Origin: an uncultured Pelagibacteraceae bacterium
Lineage (GTDB): Bacteria; Pseudomonadota; Alphaproteobacteria; Pelagibacterales; Pelagibacteraceae
Reading direction: 5' to 3'
Assembly: GCA_902531455.1 (NCBI GenBank)
Contig: CACAEM010000003.1
Coordinates: 1 to 27,483 of the forward strand
Length of the DNA: 27,483 nt
A program made the translations under genes and the position numbers. How positions within the stretch are numbered: position 1 is the stretch's first letter; every line of letters starts with the position of its first letter. Under the pieces are notes generated by a model that was given only the letters and a program-made list of their open reading frames with translations, ran no database searches and was not told the origin of the DNA. Positions 19,933 through 27,483 of the stretch are shown piece by piece.

Positions 19933-21999
19933 CTAAACAAAATAAACATAGAATAATATAGCAAAGATTGCCATTGCAATTAATATTAAAATCCAACTAT
20001 AACCCGTTCCAAGTTTGTCTATATAATTTGTATTACCTTGTATTTCGTCAGGCTCTTTATAAAGATCGTTTGGTTGAATAGGTTTGTTTGGTAAAGTAGA
20101 TAAATCCATTTTGCTAGCTAGAAACCAGACTAAGCCAATCCCAAAAAACCACCAAATTAACTGATAACCCCATATAGAAGGTATTTTTAATATCCAATTA
20201 TCATATCCAGCATTTGGCGAACCAAAAAAATTGTTTCCTAGAACTTGTCCAGGACCTGCACCAAAGAAAAACCAAACTACAACAATTACATAGGCAAAAG
20301 ATCTTAATTTTGTTCTATTTGGATGAAGTCCCATATGTTCATTTAAAAAATCATGAAATTTTTGTCTGTGATCTCTATTTAAATCTAATTTTGCCAATGA
20401 TGAGAAAGCTGAAACAGAAAAACAGACAAATATATTAAACATTAAACCCCAAACACCAGAATGAATTGTAAGGGGCCATCTACCCCAGGGTAATCTATTT
20501 CCTGAAATTTGTTGACCTATAGTTTCTGTTAAAATAACAATAATAATCCCAATTATTACACCTGAAATTGCTGCACCTCTTGTAATCCATGGAAACCAAA
20601 CCAATCCTAACAAAACTATTATAAACTGAAACGCAATTGAAATTGAAATTCCACTAAATATTATCATTGCTGGCTTTGCAAATGTAGCAAGGTACAAAGA
20701 CGCAAGAAAGATAAGCATTGTTATTAAACGAACTGCTAAAAGTTCATTTTTCCAATTAATATTCTTATTTACATATGCCTTGTATAGATCTCTAGTAACT
20801 ATGCTTCCGGATGTCATTAAAAAAGCGGCTGCAGTTGATTGTAATGCAGCAATAATACCAACAGCTAGCAAACCTGTTAACCACAATGCACTATTATCAA
20901 TCAAATTAATTATATGGTAAATTATTAAAGAATGATCTCCTGTTGAAACTTCTGGGAATATATTTTTTAAAGACAGGCCTTTACTATTTATTTCCGAGCT
21001 TGCTCCTAAAAGACTTGCTCCTATCCCTTGATAAGTTGCAATAATAAATAATAAAAATCCTATTACTACTGCAGAACCCCAAATTTGATAATAAGAAAAT
21101 ACTTTTGGGTGCTTTGCTGAGTAACTCCACATTGAAAATGATGGTGAAAGCACAATTCCCATGAATGAAATCACAAAAGTAAAAATCATCATTGATGTCC
21201 ATGGACCGCCAATCGCAGGATTTTTACCTAAACCAGCAACCCATTGAATAACTCCCGGAACAGCAAAGTAACCATTGTAATCTCCACCTCCATACCCGTT
21301 AGTATTTCCCCAATTGCTAATAGATGTAGCGGCAACTTTAGAAAGACTTTTTCCGAATATTTCAAAGTTTCCAACGAAGTAATAAATTATTACGCCCAAG
21401 ACTAGGAAAGTTACAAAATATAACCACGATTGAACAACTCCAACACTCACTACAGATTTAAATCCACCTCTTGTTACATAAAATAAAACTATTGTTGATA
21501 TTATCCACATACCCAAATCTCTTGATACATATCCATCTGACAGCATATTGACTAAAAAGCCAGTTGCTCCAAAAAAAACCGCTAGCAAAGGAATAGAAAC
21601 AAAAAAAGTAATTAATACTGTTATAATTCTTAGGGTGTTACTTTTGTAATAGTCGTAATACATTTCTCCAGGAGTTATGTAACCAAATTTTCTACTTAGC
21701 ATCCATTGTCTTTTAAAGAAAAATATACTTGCCAAGGGAACCGTTATAGCAATAAATGCAGTACCAACAAATTGGAAGCCATCGTTAAAAATAAGACTAG
21801 CTTGTGAAATAATTGTAAGTCCAGCAAATGTTGCAGCAGTAGCCGCAAAGAAAAAAACCCATGATGAAACATTTTTATCTGCAAGATAGTATTTTACTGG
21901 GCTTTCTGAGTTGAGCTTTGAACCCCTTACTCCCCAAAAAAAACAAAAAGCAGCATAAACTAAAATAAATAAGAATATCCAAATAGATTTTTCTGACAT
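19933..21999 (-). CDS. Sodium:solute symporter (SSS family)
   Basis: Inner-membrane secondary transporter of 688 residues with about 13-15 hydrophobic segments. The N-terminus begins directly with a membrane helix followed by KYYLADKNVSSWVF, the SSS pattern of 'Y-x-L-A-x-R-x-x-x' ahead of TM2. Then FFAATAATFAGLTI is the Na-binding TM2 region, and ITPGEMYYDYY corresponds to the family's loop before TM4. The later GIIAALQSTAAAFLMTSGSIVTRDLYKAYV stretch matches the conserved AALMSTADS-S region of TM9 (SodA/PutP type). A C-terminal extension with two or more helices makes it longer than PutP (about 500). It presumably imports the compound processed by the operon's amidohydrolase; the substrate is unknown. 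Confidence 0.9.
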   Translation of the reverse strand: MSEKSIWIFLFILVYAAFCFFWGVRGSKLNSESPVKYYLADKNVSSWVFFFAATAATFAGLTIISQASLIFNDGFQFVGTAFIAITVPLASIFFFKRQWMLSRKFGYITPGEMYYDYYKSNTLRIITVLITFFVSIPLLAVFFGATGFLVNMLSDGYVSRDLGMWIISTIVLFYVTRGGFKSVVSVGVVQSWLYFVTFLVLGVIIYYFVGNFEIFGKSLSKVAATSISNWGNTNGYGGGDYNGYFAVPGVIQWVAGLGKNPAIGGPWTSMMIFTFVISFMGIVLSPSFSMWSYSAKHPKVFSYYQIWGSAVVIGFLLFIIATYQGIGASLLGASSEINSKGLSLKNIFPEVSTGDHSLIIYHIINLIDNSALWLTGLLAVGIIAALQSTAAAFLMTSGSIVTRDLYKAYVNKNINWKNELLAVRLITMLIFLASLYLATFAKPAMIIFSGISISIAFQFIIVLLGLVWFPWITRGAAISGVIIGIIIVILTETIGQQISGNRLPWGRWPLTIHSGVWGLMFNIFVCFSVSAFSSLAKLDLNRDHRQKFHDFLNEHMGLHPNRTKLRSFAYVIVVVWFFFGAGPGQVLGNNFFGSPNAGYDNWILKIPSIWGYQLIWWFFGIGLVWFLASKMDLSTLPNKPIQPNDLYKEPDEIQGNTNYIDKLGTGYSWILILIAMAIFAILFYVYFV

Positions 22000-22020
22000 T
22001 TCATTAATTCTAATTTTTAA

Positions 22021-22389
22021 TCAAGTGCACCGCCTAGGAGCTGACTCGCCTTTTTCCTTTTTAATCTTCTCAGCCTCATTCTGTGCTGCTTCAATGGTTG
22101 AAAAAGTCTTATCTTCAAAAATTATAAATGGTTTCGCTCTGTCAGCGTTCAATTGTGCAACACACCATTCTTTTCCAGGTTTAGTGCACATTACCATATA
22201 TGCTCCAGGTATAGGACCATATCTTCTGTTATTTAAAGTAAATAAACATTTAGCTAAATCATTTAATTTATCTTCATCTAGATTACCAAGTGCATCTTTT
22301 TCAAAATTATTAAGTGGGGTTTTGTTATCCGAACCTAGAATACTTTTGCCACCCGTGCCCTCTGGTCTAGTAAATCTTTGATTGGTCAT
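22021..22389 (-). CDS. Second small-subunit-like protein next to the dimethylformamidase-type large subunit
   Basis: A 122-residue protein with no family I know by name. The ATG shares its A with the last base of the large-subunit stop (TAATG), so it is translated by coupling, which argues for a subunit. Residues 64-105 align almost without gaps with residues 84-124 of the small subunit encoded on the other side of the large-subunit gene. Shared are Y64/Y84, C68/C88, an aromatic at +11, Arg and Pro at +20 and +23, and FED..FS.-EA against LEE.FS.EEA. The N-terminal 60 residues are unrelated and Asn/Gly-rich. Two further Cys (CLF, WCV) and a C-terminal RRCT are not in the other small subunit. 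It may be a divergent paralogue and third subunit; the homology is my hand alignment. Confidence 0.72.
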   Translation of the reverse strand: MTNQRFTRPEGTGGKSILGSDNKTPLNNFEKDALGNLDEDKLNDLAKCLFTLNNRRYGPIPGAYMVMCTKPGKEWCVAQLNADRAKPFIIFEDKTFSTIEAAQNEAEKIKKEKGESAPRRCT

Positions 22390-24746
22390 TATGGCAAAGG
22401 TCCATCTTTTAAGAAACCTCTTATTGCATTCTCTAATATTTTGGAGACATTGTTGTTGTAATTATTATAAGATAAACTTCCACAAAATGATAATGAACCT
22501 GGAGCAAATAATGCACCATCATTCGGTGTCTTATAATAAATCATATCAGCTCTTACCATAGGATTTTCTGTACCTCCTCCATAATAACCTCTTACAGTAA
22601 AATGAATTTCCTCATTTACTTGCATCATCAGATTTGTATGATTTTCTGATCTAGCTAATAAATAAGCATTGTGAGGTGTTCCAAATTCCAAATCATATCT
22701 ATCAAGCTCCAGTCCTGCAGCACCTCCACCTACTAATCCAAAATCTCCTATTACTTCATCTTTTCCAACACCATCAAAAATCCATGAACACTCAGGTCGT
22801 TCACTATCAGGAGACCTTTTGTAATACGAGCTAACATCAAAACCATATGCTGTAAAAGTTAATCCACATACTTTTGAAGGTATTCTTCCTCTAGCTCTCC
22901 ACATTCCTCCATATTTTCCATCAAAAGCATTATTGTATTCTCCTGGGTTTGCCGTCCATGCTCTAGTTCCTGCTTCCCCTTTTCTTACCTCTATAATATT
23001 TGGATTGTCAGGGTGATACTCGCTAATCCAATAAAAACCGTCTGAACCTAAGTATATCCATCTTCCACCATTAAGCTGATATTGTTCATAAGCTGCTAGC
23101 ATCTTTTCAGAACTATATTCAGGATGTGATCCTGTTAAGACACATTTGTATCGATTTAATAACTCGACACCTTCTAAATGTAAGTCTTCATCTGTAACAA
23201 CATCAAAATCTAAATTTTTTTCCTCTAACCAATCAGTTAAATGTAAATCTGCATTAAGTTGCCATAGAGATGGAGAGAGCCAATGTCTATATTTTGGTCT
23301 CATATTTAAAATAGGTCTTAGTCTAGATGCAATTGCAACACCACTTCCATCAGAATGTTGACAGTAAGTTGATAAACCATATTCTCTATGTTCATTTAAA
23401 TACAAATCTGAAGCTGACATAACTGGTACTTTTCCAGCTAGTAATTGAGCCACAACTGAATTAGTACCAAGGTTGTCATTTGAATAAGCTATGTAACTAT
23501 TTGTTGGCAAAACAAATAGAAGGTCTGAAGTATTTTTTCCTTTGGGAGGTTTGATTACAAATGGAATAAAATCTTCTGTTTCAGCAGAATCTTCACCATT
23601 TATTCTTAATCTTGCTGCATATATACCGCTTCTTATCAAGTCTGGAACTTTATATGTAAAATCTATATCCCACCTAGCATCATCAATGTCATCATCATGA
23701 AAATGAATAGCTCCATACTCTTCAGGTTTATGGTGAAAGACCATTTCATCTGCTGTCCAGTTGTATCCAGTCATACCACGACAAGGTAAATTTATAATAA
23801 ACCCATTAAGATGATTAGAGGTTTTATCAATTATATAAGTTGAAGCTATATTTTTAGTTATATTTGCATGAAAATCCCATGCTCCGATTACTTCTGATCT
23901 TAACTCAGATGTACAATCGGTAAATCCCCTTGCCAAGGACTCAATCTCTGATTTTGAAAGTGCTTTTTTGCTAAGTCTAGGTCTATCTATTTTTCCATTA
24001 TAAGTTTGCGTCTGCTCTGGTAGTTCAATTGGAGTCGGGGCTTCTTTGAAATGCCCTCCCTGAATATGTCTTCCTGATCTATCATTAAGTGATGAGGCAG
24101 CCATTAGAAATGGAGCATCATTCGCTCTAGGCTTTAAGTTACTTATAGTTTCGACATGTGATGTAGTCTCATCCGCTGGGTGAAGTAAAGACATTCCAAG
24201 CCCACCGTTGGTTGGAGTTACGCATGGCTCTTGGTAAAGTTTCAATTTTCCAGTATTTGCGTCATATGTTGCAGCAACTAAATACCAAACTTTTCTTAAA
24301 AGTTTTTTTTCACTTGAAAGAGTTGAAACTTGGCCTCCTCCATCACCAATCATCACTGAGAGACAACCGTTTTCGTCTATAAAAAGTCCATATCCACTTT
24401 TAGTTTTTTCATTCCATTTAGTTAATATTCCTTGTTTGCCTTTTTCAGGAGTAGTAGGAAATATATAGGCCTGTAGCGTAAAACTTGTTGTGTTTAACCT
24501 ATCATCTTGAGGTATAATTATGTAAGAGCCTCCATGAATTCTTTGGTTTTTACCTTGGTAAGTTTTGTTACACTCAGCTCCAACCTCCTCATCTTTATAT
24601 CCTGGACCTTCAGGGTTTGTATCTCCATGAATTAGTCTTACAATTTGAACATCATAATTTTCGTTTTTTTCAGTGTTAACGTAAAACTTAATTTCCTCCC
24701 CAGGAAACGCTGTATACTTATCACTATATCCTGTTATCCTTAACAT
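22389..24746 (-). CDS. N,N-dimethylformamidase-type amidohydrolase, large subunit
   Basis: A 785-residue catalytic subunit, similar in length to the large subunit of N,N-dimethylformamidase (about 760). Residues about 70-190 form a LamG/concanavalin-like jelly roll (TLQAYIFPTT, then YGLFIDENGCLSVMIGDG and WYLVAATYD), and IDRPRLSKKALSKSEIESLARG closes that domain. The C-terminal half carries the family text LFVLPTNSYIAYSNDN, SHPEYSSEKM and WIYLGSDGFYW. The family enzyme uses a mononuclear iron held by two Tyr and a Glu; candidate ligands here are Tyr of NSYIAYS and the Glu of SHPEY, but I cannot assign them exactly. No signal peptide is seen. The small-subunit gene is 25 bases upstream and a second small-subunit-like gene overlaps the stop. 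DMF itself is an unlikely marine substrate; another amide is probable. Confidence 0.87.
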   Translation of the reverse strand: MLRITGYSDKYTAFPGEEIKFYVNTEKNENYDVQIVRLIHGDTNPEGPGYKDEEVGAECNKTYQGKNQRIHGGSYIIIPQDDRLNTTSFTLQAYIFPTTPEKGKQGILTKWNEKTKSGYGLFIDENGCLSVMIGDGGGQVSTLSSEKKLLRKVWYLVAATYDANTGKLKLYQEPCVTPTNGGLGMSLLHPADETTSHVETISNLKPRANDAPFLMAASSLNDRSGRHIQGGHFKEAPTPIELPEQTQTYNGKIDRPRLSKKALSKSEIESLARGFTDCTSELRSEVIGAWDFHANITKNIASTYIIDKTSNHLNGFIINLPCRGMTGYNWTADEMVFHHKPEEYGAIHFHDDDIDDARWDIDFTYKVPDLIRSGIYAARLRINGEDSAETEDFIPFVIKPPKGKNTSDLLFVLPTNSYIAYSNDNLGTNSVVAQLLAGKVPVMSASDLYLNEHREYGLSTYCQHSDGSGVAIASRLRPILNMRPKYRHWLSPSLWQLNADLHLTDWLEEKNLDFDVVTDEDLHLEGVELLNRYKCVLTGSHPEYSSEKMLAAYEQYQLNGGRWIYLGSDGFYWISEYHPDNPNIIEVRKGEAGTRAWTANPGEYNNAFDGKYGGMWRARGRIPSKVCGLTFTAYGFDVSSYYKRSPDSERPECSWIFDGVGKDEVIGDFGLVGGGAAGLELDRYDLEFGTPHNAYLLARSENHTNLMMQVNEEIHFTVRGYYGGGTENPMVRADMIYYKTPNDGALFAPGSLSFCGSLSYNNYNNNVSKILENAIRGFLKDGPLP

Positions 24747-24771
24747 TATTTCAAAATCCTATAATAATTAG

Positions 24772-25191
24772 TCATCCACCATACCTCTCAAGCAAGTCTA
24801 GTACTCTTTTTAAAAATATTGCGTGCTCGCATGCTTCTTCTGATGAAAAAGACTCTTCTAATATTTCAACAGGTTGGCCTCTTACTCCAGTTACAATTCC
24901 AATTCTATAATCTTCAAAATCTTTTTTACAAACTGTCACATATTTCTTTAATGCCATTGGTTGTCTTCTAAGTTTATCCAAAACTATTTGAAGTTCTTTA
25001 CTATGTTCAACCATTGGTTGACCTTTATGAGGTTGGGGTGCTCTACCAACAGGAGTTGCTCTATGTTCTTCAATTAATTTATTTCTCATCTTTTCATCCC
25101 TTAAAAGAGGCAAAACATATTTTTCAGTTATATAGTCATCTGTACTTGTATGTCCTAGATTAAGCTGTACTCCTGTTTTATCTTTTTCCAT
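24772..25191 (-). CDS. N,N-dimethylformamidase-type amidohydrolase, small subunit
   Basis: Non-catalytic helical subunit of 139 residues; the known small subunit has about 132. The C-terminal half follows the family text that I recall: RRQP near 75, then K-Y-V-T-V with an acidic residue before DYRIGIV (94-100), a GxPVEIL segment and SEEACEHAIFLKRV (117-130). Known members have the pattern QP..G.YY, AYRIA, LG.E.F.TEEEAMHAVFLRR. The N-terminal third is acidic and basic mixed and less conserved. There is no signal peptide. It is placed directly before the large-subunit gene as in Paracoccus and related degraders. Confidence rests on this text match and gene order. Confidence 0.8.
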   Translation of the reverse strand: MEKDKTGVQLNLGHTSTDDYITEKYVLPLLRDEKMRNKLIEEHRATPVGRAPQPHKGQPMVEHSKELQIVLDKLRRQPMALKKYVTVCKKDFEDYRIGIVTGVRGQPVEILEESFSSEEACEHAIFLKRVLDLLERYGG

Positions 25192-25212
25192 TTTTATTTT
25201 TTAATAAATTAT

Positions 25213-26067
25213 TTATTTATTTGTCCTTTCTTGAATGATTTTAAGTGCTTCTATTAAATAAACTCTAAAAACCTCATGATTTTCACTCATTGGAAAATGT
25301 CCAATGTCCGCCATTTCAATGTATACGCCTCCTTTAATTTGTCTTGCTGTATTTTCAGTTGCTTCAGGTGGAGTTAAGTAATCGTAAGTTCCTGTTAACA
25401 TTATTACTGGACATTTATGACCGTCAATATTTTTTAATTCGCTTCTTAAATCATGATCTACAGAATAAAAGTACAAATCTCCCTTAAAGGCCTCCGACCC
25501 TTGAGTATAATAATGCCATGTAAGCCATCTATCCTTATCAGGAGATTGAGGTGCCATCAAATCCCAAGTACCACTTGCACAAACTTGAGCAGCATTTGCG
25601 TGAGGATGTCTCCACCAATCAAGATAAAAACCAGGAGCATAATCTGCTGCCTCAACAGGAATAACTGCCCTAAATTTATTTGGATGCCTTAAAGCTAATT
25701 GTAAAGCTACATTTCCACCAAATGAGGAACCCATAAAAATTGGATTTTGCAAACCTAAGGCATCACAAAGCTTAACTATAAAATTACAATAATGTTCTGC
25801 AGTTAATTTATATTCTTCTTTCCACCATTCTTTATTGTGCGGTGGATCAGATTTTCCATGTCTAGGTAAATCGTAAGCAATAACATTATAATTTTTAGTA
25901 ATCTCTGGATCTTCCAACAACCCCCTCCATTGGTGGTTGTGACATCCAGCTGTATGTTGACAGATTAAAGGTATACCTTTTCCATTTTGTAGATAAAAAA
26001 CTTTATATTCACAATCATCAACCTCGATTGTGACATATCTACCAACTACATCATGATGCTTAACCAT
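25213..26067 (-). CDS. Alpha/beta-hydrolase-fold protein
   Basis: A 284-residue cytoplasmic hydrolase (esterase, C-C hydrolase or amidase type). The nucleophile elbow is GSSFGG with Ser115 at residues 113-118; QHTAGCHNHQWRG near residue 37 is the oxyanion-hole region (HxxG-like), and YDLPRHGKSDPP is the usual loop after strand 4. The acid is in TGTYDYLTPP and the general base His in ADIGHFPMSEN, so the triad is complete. The lid region (about 140-190) is Trp-rich. It lies 21 bases upstream of the amidohydrolase small-subunit gene. It may act on an ester or lactone related to the operon's substrate; the specific reaction cannot be read from the motifs. Confidence 0.88.
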   Translation of the reverse strand: MVKHHDVVGRYVTIEVDDCEYKVFYLQNGKGIPLICQHTAGCHNHQWRGLLEDPEITKNYNVIAYDLPRHGKSDPPHNKEWWKEEYKLTAEHYCNFIVKLCDALGLQNPIFMGSSFGGNVALQLALRHPNKFRAVIPVEAADYAPGFYLDWWRHPHANAAQVCASGTWDLMAPQSPDKDRWLTWHYYTQGSEAFKGDLYFYSVDHDLRSELKNIDGHKCPVIMLTGTYDYLTPPEATENTARQIKGGVYIEMADIGHFPMSENHEVFRVYLIEALKIIQERTNK

Positions 26068-26097
26068 TTTAAATTATCCTCCAATAATAATTACCCA

Positions 26098-26487
26098 TTA
26101 AACAGGAACTCCTATTTTTCTCAATAGTTCAAATTGAACAGTAAAATTCCTTAAATTTTTCATCAGAATCAGATGATTGCCTTCAATTTTCAAATCTTTT
26201 AGAAAACTTGCAGACCAAATTCCATGATACATAGGTTTAGGAATTGGTTGACCAAATTCTTTCCAGGTATTTGCTGATGCTCTCAAAGCAAAGTCATAAG
26301 GATCTAAGGGAGATGGATTTGTGTTAATACTTTTAACTTTACCATCGTGCATTTCTATAATTACTTTTGCTTTTTCCATATCAAACATAAAGGAGCATGT
26401 ATAATATTTAGCCATTGCTTTAATAGTATCGTCGTTATTAGTAAGATCTTCGTACTTTTTTGCCCAATTATCTAATTCTGAACTCAT
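26098..26487 (-). CDS. Small protein resembling SCP2 sterol-carrier-like domains
   Basis: A 129-residue soluble protein. The order of elements fits an SCP2-like lipid-binding domain: short helices, then FDMEKAKVIIEMHDGKVKS strands, then YDFALRASANTWKEF (in SCP2 a strand followed by a W-containing helix), and LKIEGNHLILMKNLRNFTVQFELL, similar to the G-D-xxxAxxLxxL end of SCP2. I assign this by pattern only; no single diagnostic residue proves it. It is encoded between the flotillin-like gene (20 bases) and the hydrolase gene (30 bases), so it belongs to the operon. A hydrophobic ligand or a membrane-associated role would be consistent with a flotillin neighbour. Confidence 0.6.
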   Translation of the reverse strand: MSSELDNWAKKYEDLTNNDDTIKAMAKYYTCSFMFDMEKAKVIIEMHDGKVKSINTNPSPLDPYDFALRASANTWKEFGQPIPKPMYHGIWSASFLKDLKIEGNHLILMKNLRNFTVQFELLRKIGVPV

Positions 26488-26507
26488 AATTTAACTCTTT
26501 TAATATT

Positions 26508-27482
26508 TTATTTTTTTGGACTTTTGTCTCCTCTTGTGTCTGGGGTAACATTCTCACCAAAATTCATGTGATAATCTTTTTTTGGATTTCCATAATCACC
26601 TAGTATATTTCGAATATTACTTATTTCACCCGGTGCCATTCCAATTTCTTTTAAAAGGCTATCCAAGAAAGGTTGATGAGCTCTATATCTTAATGCTGAA
26701 CTAACAACATTATCTGCTAAATTACCTGAACTTTTGCCTGGAGCGCCATCTTTTCCTCCAACACTAGATGTACCGCCAGTGGTTCCACTAAATCCTGGTA
26801 GACCACTTACATCTACAATTTTAATATCACCAATGTTAGCCATTGGTTTAACGCTTTCTCTAATAATTGACTCTATTTTTTCTGCTAATTTATTTCTTAA
26901 TGCACTTCTTCTATTTGCATCACTTCTGACATTTTCAGCTAAATTTAGAGCTTCTTTACCAGCGGCATCAATTTCATATCTTAATTTAGCTGCCATGGTC
27001 TCATATTTATCTTGCTCAGCTTTTGAAGCCGCAGATATTACATCAACTTGCTTCATTCCTTCAGCTTTTTCTATATAGCGCATTGAATTTGCTTTTTCTT
27101 CAGCTTCAACAGCTTTAGCTCGAGTATTTTGTTCATCAGCTTTAGACTTCAAAACCTCCTTAGATTTCTCAATAATTTCTAATTCTTTTTGGTGTTCTTC
27201 GAGCTGTATCCTTTTTGCCTTTTCAATGTCCAATGTTCTGACTTCTTTTTCAGTTTCAATTCGGTGAGCGTCAACATTTTTTTGTTGAGCAATTTTGGCA
27301 TTTTTAATTTGTTGTTCAGCCATTATTTGAGCTTCTTCAGACTCTCTCTGCTTATCTGATTGCTCTTTTATAATTTCGGCTTTTTCCTGAGCTCTTTTAG
27401 TATCAACTAATCTTTGTTTTTCTAATCTAGCATACTCACTTTCTTTATCTAAATTTAATATTTTAACCTCAGTTTCTAAATT
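26508..27482 (-). CDS. Flotillin/SPFH family membrane scaffold protein (partial, N-terminus outside window)
   Basis: The reading frame is open to the window edge at 27482; the ATG at 27323 is internal, and the residues before it (ARLEKQRLVDTKRAQEKAEI) continue the coiled coil. About 324 C-terminal residues are present. They show the long Ala/Glu/Lys coiled-coil region typical of flotillins (repeated EA and AE pairs), followed by ISAASKAEQDKYETMAAKLRYEIDAAGKEAL. The C-terminal domain has VKPMANIGDIKIVDVSGL, a feature of the YqiK/FloT group, then a Gly/Ser-rich linker, a short helical block and a basic end (GDKSPKK). The N-terminal membrane and SPFH domains are not in the window. The missing start means the operon promoter is also outside. 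Confidence 0.78.
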   Translation of the reverse strand, partial: NLETEVKILNLDKESEYARLEKQRLVDTKRAQEKAEIIKEQSDKQRESEEAQIMAEQQIKNAKIAQQKNVDAHRIETEKEVRTLDIEKAKRIQLEEHQKELEIIEKSKEVLKSKADEQNTRAKAVEAEEKANSMRYIEKAEGMKQVDVISAASKAEQDKYETMAAKLRYEIDAAGKEALNLAENVRSDANRRSALRNKLAEKIESIIRESVKPMANIGDIKIVDVSGLPGFSGTTGGTSSVGGKDGAPGKSSGNLADNVVSSALRYRAHQPFLDSLLKEIGMAPGEISNIRNILGDYGNPKKDYHMNFGENVTPDTRGDKSPKK

Positions 27483-27483
27483 T

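Noticed and set aside
22025..22381. Open frame of 118 codons on the + strand
   Set aside because: Exactly antisense to the 122-residue small-subunit-like gene, which is coupled to the large-subunit gene by a start/stop overlap; the + strand version has no context.
26734..27078. Open frame of 114 codons on the + strand
   Set aside because: Antisense to the coiled-coil flotillin-like gene; its Leu/Ser/Ala content is the mirror of Glu/Lys/Ala coiled coil.

Overview
The window is AT-rich, gene-dense DNA with intergenic gaps mostly under 60 bases and standard-code genes rich in Lys, Asn and Ile. Together with the mix of ABC transporters, this suggests a streamlined marine alphaproteobacterium of the SAR11 / AEGEAN-169 (HIMB59) kind. 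That placement is inferred from composition and gene style; there is no rRNA or other marker here.

Layout. (1) 1-3673, + strand: the distal part of a peptide/opine-type (Dpp/Opp) ABC transporter operon, with a permease cut by the window edge, a second permease and one protein carrying both ATPase domains. (2) 3727-5101: a BioY biotin uptake protein and two small exported proteins of unknown function. The last is on the - strand, so 5102-5329 is a divergent intergenic region. (3) 5330-17900, + strand: one long operon. It encodes a sugar-type (RbsB/RbsA/RbsC-like) ABC transporter with two enlarged permeases, then a LamB/YcsF (PxpA) protein, a biotin carboxylase fused to a PxpB-like domain, a PxpC-like carboxyltransferase and a free biotin carrier protein. 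A small unknown ORF and a glutathione S-transferase-like gene close it. The logical reading is uptake of a small molecule followed by ATP- and biotin-dependent carboxylation and ring or amide opening, by analogy with urea carboxylase and 5-oxoprolinase. The substrate is not shown by the sequence. (4) 27483-17912, - strand: a converging operon with a flotillin-like protein (N-terminus outside the window), an SCP2-like small protein, an alpha/beta hydrolase, the small and large subunits of an N,N-dimethylformamidase-type amidohydrolase, a second small-subunit-like protein, a sodium:solute symporter, an iron-type alcohol dehydrogenase and a lactonase-like metallo-beta-lactamase-fold hydrolase. 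This looks like uptake and hydrolysis of an amide or lactone compound followed by alcohol oxidation.

The most unusual signal is in region 3. An uncharacterised 169-residue protein lies between the ATPase and permease genes. It contains four copies, spaced 33-34 residues apart, of a short motif (Y-[NTS]-x-x-D-x-x-x-F, called the Y-box here), and ends in a second motif (K-[IL]-K-I-I-D-[FY]..., called the KIID tail). Two clear Y-boxes lie in the linker between the carboxylase and PxpB domains, and the KIID tail also ends both the ABC ATPase and the PxpC-like protein. A set of shared short modules therefore links the importer to the carboxylase enzymes of the same operon. This could be a docking or scaffold system, or a spreading in-frame element; I know of no description of it.

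No rRNA, tRNA, CRISPR array, insertion sequence or origin was recognised.
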